DNA of 64,000 nucleotides from Treponema peruense. GTDB taxonomy: Bacteria > Spirochaetota > Spirochaetia > Treponematales > Treponemataceae. Position 1 is the first letter of the stretch, and each line of letters opens with the position of its first letter. The position numbers and the translations under genes are program-made. This document shows, one piece after another, positions 15,927 to 23,316 of the stretch. The stretch lies in the NCBI RefSeq assembly GCF_016117655.1, contig NZ_CP064936.1, positions 1,550,001 through 1,614,000 on the forward strand. The letters are read 5' to 3'. The notes under the pieces were generated by a model. That model was not told the origin of the DNA and did not search any database. It saw only the letters and a list, made by a program, of their open reading frames with translations.

Positions 15927-15954
15927 TTGACAAATGACCATATACAATTACAAT
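15927..15954 (+). promoter_or_regulatory. Promoter upstream of the TPR-like genes, seven bases from the start codon
   Basis: TTGACA (15927-15932), 16-base spacer, TACAAT (15949-15954), then seven bases to the ATG at 15962. The predicted start is at or next to the A of ATG. There is no Shine-Dalgarno sequence. Confidence 0.55.
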
Positions 15955-15961
15955 TATAATA

Positions 15962-16300
15962 ATGAATAATGATTTAAAAAAGCAGATAGACAACAAAAAC
16001 AGCTCTTTTGGTTTTATAAAAACTACAGACGCGCCACTACAGGAGTTGTCTGACCAGCAGAAAGTTGCACTCAACAGAAAGGCAAACGCATTATTTAATG
16101 AAGGAAAGACCGATCTTGCAGAACGCATATTCATTACAACTGGCTATTCTGACGGACTTACAAGAGTCGGCGGCGTTTATGAAAAAAAATCCGAATTTAT
16201 AAAGGCATTAAGGCTGTATCTTCTTGCCCACAACAAAAGAAAAAGTGAACCTATAATAAAACAAATTGCCGGAACGGTTTCCGCAATGCTGAAAATGTAG
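15962..16300 (+). CDS. Hypothetical TPR-like helical protein
   Basis: This 112-residue soluble protein has no signal peptide. The second half (LNRKANALFNEGKTDLAERIFITTGYSDGLTRVGGVYEKKSEFIKALRLYLLAHNK) reads as paired helices like tetratricopeptide repeats. I recognise no named family. It directly precedes a true TPR protein, with a 26-base gap containing GGGAGAAG, so the two probably form one transcript and may interact. Function unknown. Confidence 0.7.
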   Translation: MNNDLKKQIDNKNSSFGFIKTTDAPLQELSDQQKVALNRKANALFNEGKTDLAERIFITTGYSDGLTRVGGVYEKKSEFIKALRLYLLAHNKRKSEPIIKQIAGTVSAMLKM

Positions 16301-16326
16301 TTAAAAACACATGGGAGAAGAAAAAA

Positions 16327-17490
16327 GTGAGTGAAATTAAAAAAAATGACGTTCTGTTTGACATGACAGAAGCCTCTGAATTCGACCCCCCGAAGGCAGA
16401 TGATTCGACAGCTTCAGAAATAAGCGAACTGTCAAAAAAAGGCTACAATCTTCTTAAAGACAACAAAACAAACGAAGCCGTTGCCAGTTTCAGACAGATT
16501 CTTGATATAGAAGAAAACAACAACTACGCTCTTGTAGGACTCGGTGACAGTGAACGCAAGCAGGCCCACTACAAAAACGCAATAGACTACTACACAAAAT
16601 GTCTCTCCTATCACCCTGGAAACAATTATGCCCTGTTCGGTCTGGCGGACTGCTACAAAGCCCTCAACAATTATCATAAAGCCATTGCTATCTGGGAACA
16701 GTATCTTGTTCACGATGACGGCAACATAACGGTTCTTACCAGGGTTGCCGATGCATACAGAAAAATCCGAGACTTCAAGAAATCAAAGGAACTTTACCGC
16801 AAGGTTCTTGAAATGGAAGAAAACAATGCCTACGCCCTAATTGGTCTTGGTCACCTGCACTATGACTTCAAGGAATACAAGGACGCACTTTTTTACTGGA
16901 CAAAAATGCTCGAAGCAAATCCCGAACATACAGACATAAGGGTTTTGACTTCAATAGGAAACTGCCACAGAAAACTCAAGTCTTTTGATAAGGGGCTTAT
17001 TTACTTTGAGCACGCACTTGAAATGGACCCCAAAAATTTCTATGCCCTCTTCGGAATTGCCGACTGCTACAGGGGAATGAACCAGCAGTTCCGCTCCATT
17101 GAATACTGGAACAGAATTCTTGAGCTTGACCCAAAAAACAAAGTAATTCTTACACGCGCAGGAGATGCTTACAGAAATACCGGTGACTACAAGACGGCTG
17201 CAGATTACTACAACCGTGCCATGGACATAGACTTTGACATTTATGCAGCACTTGGTCTTGCACTCATCTGCAAAGGTGAAGGCAAATTTGACGAAGCTAT
17301 AGAACGCCTTGAAAAACTCATCCGCGATGACAAAAAAAACCACCGTCTTTACATTGACCTTGCCGACTGCTTTTTGAAGACAGGAAGAAAAGACAAGGCA
17401 GCAGAGACTCTCCGTTCTTTCCAGAAACAGGGAATAAGAAACCAGGCCGTTAACGAACTTCTTGAAAAATTCGAAGCAGGAAAAATCTAG
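16327..17490 (+). CDS. Tetratricopeptide-repeat protein
   Basis: This 387-residue protein consists of about ten tandem 34-residue TPR units from about residue 30 on, with repeated AL.GLG, A..YY and LE.DP.N.YAL patterns (for example NNYALFGLADCYKALNNYHKA). There is no signal peptide or membrane helix, so it should be a cytoplasmic scaffold. The start is GTG at 16327 with GGGAGAAG upstream. It sits between a small TPR-like protein and rlmN, two bases before the latter. The partner is not indicated by the sequence. Confidence 0.85.
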   Translation: MSEIKKNDVLFDMTEASEFDPPKADDSTASEISELSKKGYNLLKDNKTNEAVASFRQILDIEENNNYALVGLGDSERKQAHYKNAIDYYTKCLSYHPGNNYALFGLADCYKALNNYHKAIAIWEQYLVHDDGNITVLTRVADAYRKIRDFKKSKELYRKVLEMEENNAYALIGLGHLHYDFKEYKDALFYWTKMLEANPEHTDIRVLTSIGNCHRKLKSFDKGLIYFEHALEMDPKNFYALFGIADCYRGMNQQFRSIEYWNRILELDPKNKVILTRAGDAYRNTGDYKTAADYYNRAMDIDFDIYAALGLALICKGEGKFDEAIERLEKLIRDDKKNHRLYIDLADCFLKTGRKDKAAETLRSFQKQGIRNQAVNELLEKFEAGKI

Positions 17491-17492
17491 TC

Positions 17493-18554
17493 ATGGAAGA
17501 AAAAATATCCATAACGGGACTTCTGCCTGCAGAAATTTGTTCTGCGCTTGAAATAAAGCCGGCCTTTAGGGGAAAGCAGATATTCAGCTGGGTTTCAAAA
17601 GGTGCCGTTTCTTTTGACGCAATGACAAATCTTGACAAAACCACGCGTGCAGCCCTTTCAGAAAAAGCGTGCATTTATACTTCAAAAGTGTCAAAGGCTC
17701 TTCACGATCCCGACGGAACAATAAAGCTTCAGATAACACTCAAAGACGGGCGTGCAATAGAAACTGTTCTTTTGACTGACCGCGAAGGAAGAAAAACGGC
17801 GTGTGTAAGCTGCCAGGCCGGTTGTGCAATGGGCTGTGCCTTCTGCCAGACAGGAAAACTTGGTTTAGGAAGAAACCTTACGGCAGGCGAAATTGTAGAA
17901 GAATTCCTTCTTATGGAAAAAGAAGCCGGAACCTTGGACAACATTGTCTTTATGGGAATGGGTGAACCGCTCCAGAACATTTCTTCAATAAGAAAGGCCG
18001 TGGAAATTCTTACCAGCAAAGACGGGCGCGCACTCAGTTCCAGAAGAATTACTCTAAGTACATGCGGGCTCACAAAAGGAATTTACGATCTTGCAGACAA
18101 CGGACCTTCCATGAGACTTGCTGTTTCCCTTACTACGGCCGACGAAGAACTCAGAAAAACACTTATGCCTGTTACACTCGGGAACCCGCTACCGGAACTA
18201 AAAAAAGCCATTGCCTACTATATAAACAAAACAGGAAAGCGCGTCACACTTGAAGCAGCACTTCTTGCCGGAACAAACACGACAAAAGAAAGTGCACAGC
18301 GTCTTATAGAATTTGCTTCGGGAATGGACGTTTACATCAACCTTATTCCGTGGAACCCTGTTGAAGGAATGGAATTCAAGACTCCTTCACAGAATGAATG
18401 CCGCTTTTTTGTACAGTTGCTTGAAAAAGCCGGCCTTAACGTAAGCATGAGAACACGCCGCGGTGTAAAAATAGGCGGTGCATGCGGCCAGTTGGGACGT
18501 TCGGTTTCGCAGCATAACAAAAATTGCGATTCCGGCAAAGAACAGAAAAATTAA
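17493..18554 (+). CDS. rlmN: Dual-specificity RNA methyltransferase RlmN
   Basis: This 353-residue radical-SAM enzyme has the cluster motif CAMGCAFCQTGKLGLGRNLT (CX3CX2C), an upstream TACVSCQAGC, GEIVEEF, FMGMGEPLQN, ITLSTCGL, and the catalytic C-terminal cysteine in MRTRRGVKIGGACGQL. It makes 2-methyladenosine at A2503 of 23S rRNA and in some tRNAs. The ATG follows the TPR gene by two bases, so the genes are cotranscribed. The last 20 residues are polar and lack conservation. Confidence 0.96.
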   Translation: MEEKISITGLLPAEICSALEIKPAFRGKQIFSWVSKGAVSFDAMTNLDKTTRAALSEKACIYTSKVSKALHDPDGTIKLQITLKDGRAIETVLLTDREGRKTACVSCQAGCAMGCAFCQTGKLGLGRNLTAGEIVEEFLLMEKEAGTLDNIVFMGMGEPLQNISSIRKAVEILTSKDGRALSSRRITLSTCGLTKGIYDLADNGPSMRLAVSLTTADEELRKTLMPVTLGNPLPELKKAIAYYINKTGKRVTLEAALLAGTNTTKESAQRLIEFASGMDVYINLIPWNPVEGMEFKTPSQNECRFFVQLLEKAGLNVSMRTRRGVKIGGACGQLGRSVSQHNKNCDSGKEQKN

Positions 18555-18592
18555 ACTTTAAACGTATCCTTACACAACTGCAAAAAACTCTC

Positions 18593-18621
18593 TTGAAAAT
18601 TTCACTGTTCATGATTATAAT
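18593..18621 (+). promoter_or_regulatory. Promoter of the HMA-like gene
   Basis: TTGAAA (18593-18598), 17-base spacer, TATAAT (18616-18621). The gene has GGGAG eight bases before its ATG at 18653. Confidence 0.75.
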
Positions 18622-18652
18622 GTAACTATTGATTTTTTGCGGGAGCTAACAG

Positions 18653-18862
18653 ATGCAAAAGAAGATTTATGTAACTGGAATGGATGATGATTCAACTGCG
18701 GCAAAAGTAGATGAGGCAGTAAAAGCTGTAGCCGGAGTTGCTTCCGTAGTATCATCTGCAGCCAAATGCCAGGTCTGTGTAGACTTTGACGAAAGTGTTG
18801 CCGGTATAGAAGACGCTATAAACAACGCAATCAGTTCTACCGGTGTCATTGCACTCGGCTGA
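18653..18862 (+). CDS. HMA-like ferredoxin-fold protein with altered metal site
   Basis: This 69-residue protein has the length and beta-alpha-beta-beta-alpha-beta pattern of copper chaperones and heavy-metal-associated domains (KKIYVTGMDDDSTAAKVDEAVKAVAGVASVV). Where those proteins have GMTCxxC it has GMDDDS, so the normal Cu(I) site is missing. A CQVC pair appears further on, at the third strand. It may bind metal differently or act as a protein-interaction domain. A 2-hydroxyacid dehydrogenase starts ten bases downstream, so cotranscription is likely, but no functional link is evident. Confidence 0.7.
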   Translation: MQKKIYVTGMDDDSTAAKVDEAVKAVAGVASVVSSAAKCQVCVDFDESVAGIEDAINNAISSTGVIALG

Positions 18863-18871
18863 ATTTTGTCT

Positions 18872-19816
18872 ATGAAAATTACAATTCTTGACGGCAATGC
18901 GCTTAATCCGGGCGACTTGTCTTGGAAACCGCTTGAAGAATTCGGTTCAGTAACAGTATATCCGCGTACAGAACAAAAAGATGTTGTTTCCAGAATAGGA
19001 GACAGCGATGCAGTTCTTCTTAACAAAATAAACATTACAGAAGAAATACTTGCGGCCTGCCCCTCCCTGCGCTACATCGGCGTACAGGCAACCGGCTACA
19101 ATGTGATTGACCTCGAAGCATGCAGACGCCACAATGTTACGGTAACAAACGTTCCGACTTACAGTACGGCAGGCGTTTCTCAGCTTACATTTGCATTCAT
19201 CCTCGAATTTGCATGTAAAACAGCAGAACATTCGGCAAGTGTTATGGCCGGTGACTGGGTAAAAAGCAAAGACTTCTGTTACTGGAAGCACGCTCCGGTC
19301 GAACTTGACGGCAAAACACTCGGAATCTTTGGCTACGGCAGCATAGGTTCAAGGGTTGAATCAATAGCAAAAGCTTTCGGAATGCGTACAATTGTCTGTA
19401 CAAGAACCCCGAATCCACTTATAGAAAATCCTGTAGATGCAGAACAGCTTTTCAAACAGTCAGATTTTCTTACTCTCCATGCACCTTTGACAGAGGCAAC
19501 GCGCGGAATAGTCAATGAAAAGAACATTTCACTCATGAAAGAAACTGCAGTAATCATAAACACTGCAAGAGGTGCCCTTGTTGACGAAAATGCCGTAAGA
19601 AAAGCCCTTGACACAGGCAGAATAGCAGGTTATGCCGCAGATGTAGTCAGCGAAGAGCCAATGAAAGCAGACAATCCCCTTCTTGGTGCACCCAACTGCC
19701 TTTTAACTCCGCACATTGCGTGGGCTGCAACAGAAACCAGACAGAGACTTCTTGACATTGTAATAGCAAACATACGCTGTTTTATTGCCGGCTGCCCACA
19801 GAACGTAGTAAGTTAA
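18872..19816 (+). CDS. D-2-hydroxyacid dehydrogenase (glycerate dehydrogenase/hydroxypyruvate reductase-like)
   Basis: This NAD-dependent enzyme has about 314 residues. The nucleotide-binding motif is GIFGYGSIGSRV. Catalytic residues appear in order: Arg in INTARGALVDENAV, Glu in DVVSEEPM and His in LTPHIAWA. VQATGYNVIDLEACR is typical of the glycerate-dehydrogenase/hydroxypyruvate-reductase branch. It interconverts a 2-hydroxy acid and a 2-oxo acid; the exact substrate cannot be read from sequence. I took the ATG at 18872 over the TTG at 18866; neither has a strong Shine-Dalgarno sequence. It follows the HMA-like gene in the same transcript. Confidence 0.85.
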   Translation: MKITILDGNALNPGDLSWKPLEEFGSVTVYPRTEQKDVVSRIGDSDAVLLNKINITEEILAACPSLRYIGVQATGYNVIDLEACRRHNVTVTNVPTYSTAGVSQLTFAFILEFACKTAEHSASVMAGDWVKSKDFCYWKHAPVELDGKTLGIFGYGSIGSRVESIAKAFGMRTIVCTRTPNPLIENPVDAEQLFKQSDFLTLHAPLTEATRGIVNEKNISLMKETAVIINTARGALVDENAVRKALDTGRIAGYAADVVSEEPMKADNPLLGAPNCLLTPHIAWAATETRQRLLDIVIANIRCFIAGCPQNVVS

Positions 19817-19853
19817 GACAAACACATTACTGTTTTTGATGTAGTTTTCAATA

Positions 19854-19882
19854 TTGACAGTTTTATAAATACTGTATAAACT
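19854..19882 (+). promoter_or_regulatory. Promoter of leuCD
   Basis: TTGACA (19854-19859), 17-base spacer, TAAACT (19877-19882). The leader is about 30 bases and has AGAGG before the ATG at 19921. I see no T-box or leader peptide. Confidence 0.75.
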
Positions 19883-19920
19883 TCAGTAGTATTTAAGTTT
19901 TTACAGAAAAGAGGTAACCT

Positions 19921-21207
19921 ATGGGAAAAACAATAGCACAGAAAATTTTTGCCGCTCACATGGTTGAGCAGCCGTTTGAAGGAACAAATATTCTTAAGTT
20001 GGACCGTGTATTCTGCCACGAAATAACAACCCCTATTGCCATCAACGACCTTGTAGAAAGAGGAAAAGACAGGGTTTTTGACAGCACAAAAATCAAGGCA
20101 GTAATAGACCATGTTACACCTGCAAAAGACAGCAAATGTGCAATGCAGGAAAAAATATTGCGCGAATGGGCACGTAGAAACGACATAAAGGACTTCTTTG
20201 ACATAGGAGCCAACGGTGTATGCCATGCCATATTCCCCGAGAAAGGCTTTGTAAGACCGGGCTTTACAGTAATCATGGGAGACAGCCATACCTGTACACA
20301 CGGTGCTTTCGGTGCATTTGCAGCAGGAGTCGGAACAACTGACCTTGAAGTAGGAATTCTTAAAGGAGTATGTTCATTCCGCGAGCCAAAAACAATAAAA
20401 TTTGTTCTTAACGGAAAACTTAAAGAAGGCGTTTTTGCCAAAGACGTAATTCTCTGGCTTATCGGTCAGATTGGTGTAAACGGAGCTACAAACTGCGTAG
20501 TTGAATTTACAGGACCCATAGTAGATGCCTTCTCAATGGAAGAGCGCATGACAATCTGCAACATGGCTGTAGAAGCCGGTGCAACAAGCGGTATCTGCCT
20601 TCCTGATATGACAACAGTAGAATACCTTTGGCCGTTCATTCAGGATGAATTTGCATCAAAAGAAGCAGCCCTTGCTGAATATTCAAAGTGGAATGATGAT
20701 GCAGATGCAGAATATGAAAAAATTTACACTTTTGACTTGTCAAATCTTGCTCCTGTTTGTACTGTTGAATATAAGCCTGACCAGATAAAAGCTGTTTCTG
20801 ACATGAAGGGAACAAAAGTTGATCAGGTTTACATCGGCAGCTGCACCAACGGAAGAATAAGTGACCTTCGTGTTGCCGCTTCTATTCTTAAGGGACACAA
20901 GATTGCAGACGGCGTAAGGGGAATTGTTTCTCCTGCAACACCAAAGGTTTACAAAATGGCTCTTGATGAAGGTCTCATTGACATTTTCATGGATGCAGGT
21001 TTCTGTGTTACAAACCCAACCTGCGGTGCCTGTCTTGGAATGAGCAACGGTGTTCTTGCAGAAGGTGAAGTCTGTGCTTCTACCACAAACAGAAACTTTA
21101 ACGGACGCATGGGCAAAGGCGGAATGGTTCACCTTATGAGCCCGGCTACGGCTGCAGCTACAGCAATTGCAGGTACAATAACAAATTCAAGCCTTTACAG
21201 AGGCTAA
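19921..21207 (+). CDS. leuC: 3-isopropylmalate dehydratase large subunit (aconitase/homoaconitase family)
   Basis: This 428-residue protein is the size of the shorter, archaeal-type LeuC/homoaconitase large subunits. Landmarks include MGKTIAQKIFAAH, MGDSHTCTHGAFGAFAAGVGTTDLE, YIGSCTNGRISDL (first cluster cysteine) and TNPTCGACLGMSNGVL (CX2C for the 4Fe-4S cluster). With the next gene it isomerises 2-isopropylmalate to 3-isopropylmalate, or a close homologue. There is no leuA or leuB nearby, so homoaconitate or another substrate remains possible. Confidence 0.88.
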   Translation: MGKTIAQKIFAAHMVEQPFEGTNILKLDRVFCHEITTPIAINDLVERGKDRVFDSTKIKAVIDHVTPAKDSKCAMQEKILREWARRNDIKDFFDIGANGVCHAIFPEKGFVRPGFTVIMGDSHTCTHGAFGAFAAGVGTTDLEVGILKGVCSFREPKTIKFVLNGKLKEGVFAKDVILWLIGQIGVNGATNCVVEFTGPIVDAFSMEERMTICNMAVEAGATSGICLPDMTTVEYLWPFIQDEFASKEAALAEYSKWNDDADAEYEKIYTFDLSNLAPVCTVEYKPDQIKAVSDMKGTKVDQVYIGSCTNGRISDLRVAASILKGHKIADGVRGIVSPATPKVYKMALDEGLIDIFMDAGFCVTNPTCGACLGMSNGVLAEGEVCASTTNRNFNGRMGKGGMVHLMSPATAAATAIAGTITNSSLYRG

Positions 21208-21287
21208 ATGCGCATTGCGGCTCCGTGAACTGAGTTTTTCTTGGTTCACAGGAGTTACAATATATGAAATTAACAAAGAGGAAAGCT

Positions 21288-21821
21288 ATGAAACAGTTCG
21301 GTGGTGAAGTTCTTTTTCTGGACCGCTCAGACATTAATACTGACGAAATTATTCCAGCAAAATATCTTACGGAAAATACCAAGCAGGCTTTGGCTCCCTA
21401 TCTTCTGGAAGATTTAAAGCTTGAAGGATTTAATCCCAAGACAGACGTTCCCGGAAAAAAAGTTATCATTACACGCGAGAACTTCGGTTGCGGTTCCAGC
21501 CGTGAACATGCTCCGTGGGCCCTTGAGGTAAACGGAATCTACTGTGTTATAGCAGTAAATTTTGCACGCATTTTCAGACAGAACATGTACAACTGCGGCC
21601 TTCTTGCTCTTGATCTTGACAAAAAAACTATAGAAGATATGTTCCATACATTTGCCAGCAAAGATACAGAATGTAAGATTGAGCAGAAAGAAGACGGAAC
21701 ATGGAAAGTCAAGCTTATTGCCGGTTCACTTTCAAAGAGTTACCCGTTCAACCTGGAAGGTTTTGAAAAGGCTCTCATAGAAAATGACGGCTGGATTGGC
21801 TACGCAGACAAAAAATATTGA
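21288..21821 (+). CDS. leuD: 3-isopropylmalate dehydratase small subunit
   Basis: This 177-residue swivel domain starts MKQFGGEVLFLDRSDINTDEIIPAKYLT. The substrate-recognition segment NFGCGSSREHAPWAL, with the loop that sets substrate choice in this family, and FARIFRQNMYNCGLL follow. It pairs with LeuC. Two starts are possible: ATG 21264 (AGGAG nine bases upstream) and ATG 21288 (AGAGGAAAG upstream). I prefer 21288 because it matches the usual N-terminus of the family. The gap to leuC is small, and a strong terminator follows. Confidence 0.88.
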   Translation: MKQFGGEVLFLDRSDINTDEIIPAKYLTENTKQALAPYLLEDLKLEGFNPKTDVPGKKVIITRENFGCGSSREHAPWALEVNGIYCVIAVNFARIFRQNMYNCGLLALDLDKKTIEDMFHTFASKDTECKIEQKEDGTWKVKLIAGSLSKSYPFNLEGFEKALIENDGWIGYADKKY

Positions 21822-21827
21822 GTTCAT

Positions 21828-21867
21828 AAAAAAGCGGCTGTCTTATAAGGGGGACAGCCGCTTTTTT
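21828..21867. terminator. Bidirectional terminator between leuD and the cytidylate-kinase-like gene
   Basis: Stem GCGGCTGTC (21834-21842) / GACAGCCGC (21853-21861), extended by an A-run on the left and a T-run on the right. It serves leuCD on the plus strand and the murC operon on the minus strand. Confidence 0.92.
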
Positions 21868-22424
21868 TAGTCTACCAAACCGCGTTGTTCCAGTTCGGAA
21901 AGGATTTGTTCAACAATCTGCTCCGGAGTATATTTTGCAGTGTCAATTTTCATGTCTGCAAAAGCATAGTCACTGTTGTCTATTCCGTAAAGTTTTTTAT
22001 AGCGGCGGGAATCTTCACTGTCGCGCATGGCTGTAAACGCCTTGATCTGTTCAATATCCCCTCCTTCGCGGTTAAGGATTCTTTTTGCCCTTACATCATC
22101 ATCTGCTATGAGATAGACTTTAAGATCTGCCTCTTTAAGCATCCATATTGCGAGGCGGCTTCCCAAAACGCAACTTTCACTTCTGGCAAGTTCTACCTGC
22201 CGTGTATCTACGGTAACATCATAACTGTCATCTGTTTTTGCATTTTCTATTACCTGCGCAAGAGTAAGATTTTTTTCGGCCGCAAGCTGTCTGAACGTAA
22301 AGTTAATGAGTTTTACACCGAGCTTCTGCGCCAGAAGAGTGCTTACAGTTGTGTTGCCGCAGCCAGACCTTCCGCTTATGGCGATTCTAAGCTCTTTGCC
22401 TTCGGGAATTGCATAGTTTTTCAT
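21867..22424 (-). CDS. Cytidylate-kinase-like NMP kinase with unusual P-loop
   Basis: This 185-residue P-loop kinase is of the cytidylate-kinase-like type. The N-terminal loop is ISGRSGCGNTTVSTLLAQKLGVKLINFTFRQLA, where asparagine replaces the usual Walker lysine. VLGSRLAIWMLKEADLKVYLIADDDVRAKRI and the lid-like RDSEDSRRYKKLYGID are typical of the family. It probably phosphorylates CMP or a related nucleotide, but the missing lysine makes full activity uncertain. It is the last gene of the murC-yicC operon; in many bacteria yicC is followed by gmk instead. Confidence 0.72.
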   Translation of the reverse strand: MKNYAIPEGKELRIAISGRSGCGNTTVSTLLAQKLGVKLINFTFRQLAAEKNLTLAQVIENAKTDDSYDVTVDTRQVELARSESCVLGSRLAIWMLKEADLKVYLIADDDVRAKRILNREGGDIEQIKAFTAMRDSEDSRRYKKLYGIDNSDYAFADMKIDTAKYTPEQIVEQILSELEQRGLVD

Positions 22425-22446
22425 AACGAACTTCCTTTATTCAACT

Positions 22447-23316
22447 TTATTCAACATTTTTGGACTGCTCGCGTATGTTTTCAAGAGCATCCTTTGCTTT
22501 TATTACCATTGCGCCGACTTCTGTAAACTGGTTTTTGCTGCCGATTGTGTTTATTTCACGGTTTGCTTCCTGACATATAAAGTCAATGCGCTTTCCCGGA
22601 ACAGGATTTTCAAGGAATTCCTTTCTGAGTGCCTTGAGATGGCTTGCAAGACGTATAATTTCTTCATTTATTGTATATTTTACAAGCATTGCCGCTGTTT
22701 CTTCCATTATGCGGTTTTCGTCGGCATGGTCTCCAAGAAGTTCTCTAAAACGGCCTTCAATCTGAGTGCGGAACTTTTCTTCCATTTTGGGCTGCCATTC
22801 CTTAAAGAAAGCGGCGCACGAGTCAAGCACGTCAAGTTTAGCAAGAAGATCGGCCTTTAGATTTTCACCTTCACGCTTTCTGTCAGAAACAAACTGCGCC
22901 AGAACTTCACCGAGTATTCCGTTTATTTTATTCCAGTAAACTTCGGCATCATAATCGTGCGAGACATTAAGGACGCCTTCCTGCCCGACAACAAGTGAAA
23001 GCGGAATATTTTCTTTCTGAAGACCAATTGCATCTGCTATCTGCGAAATTGCGTCATAATACATTTTTGCAGCCTTGGGATCTGCTGTTACCGTTGCCGT
23101 AGAGTTCAAGTCGCGCACACGGATGCTCAGATCAATTTTGCCGCGTGCAATGCTTTCTGTAACCAAAGAGCGTATTCTTGCTTCAAGTGAGTTAAGGTAG
23201 GAAGGAATGTTTACATTAAGGTCCATAAACCTTGAATTTACCGAGCGGATTTCTACACTTACCTGAGTTCCGTCAACGACTGTTTCTTTGTAGCCGTAGC
23301 CTGTCATGCTGTTCAT
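22447..23316 (-). CDS. yicC: YicC-family endoribonuclease
   Basis: This 289-residue protein, full length for YicC, begins MNSMTGYGYKETVVDGTQVSVEIRSVNSRFMDLNVNIP and ends GSKNQFTEVGAMVIKAKDALENIREQSKNVE, both hallmark regions. YicC proteins are RNases that act on small RNAs and mRNA. Its start overlaps the murC stop by four bases, so the two are translationally coupled. Confidence 0.92.
   Translation of the reverse strand: MNSMTGYGYKETVVDGTQVSVEIRSVNSRFMDLNVNIPSYLNSLEARIRSLVTESIARGKIDLSIRVRDLNSTATVTADPKAAKMYYDAISQIADAIGLQKENIPLSLVVGQEGVLNVSHDYDAEVYWNKINGILGEVLAQFVSDRKREGENLKADLLAKLDVLDSCAAFFKEWQPKMEEKFRTQIEGRFRELLGDHADENRIMEETAAMLVKYTINEEIIRLASHLKALRKEFLENPVPGKRIDFICQEANREINTIGSKNQFTEVGAMVIKAKDALENIREQSKNVE

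Noticed and set aside
21208-21287. leuC-leuD gap as a riboswitch or attenuator
   Set aside because: Only a 6-bp GTGAAC/GTTCAC repeat is present, with no T-run or known riboswitch core.
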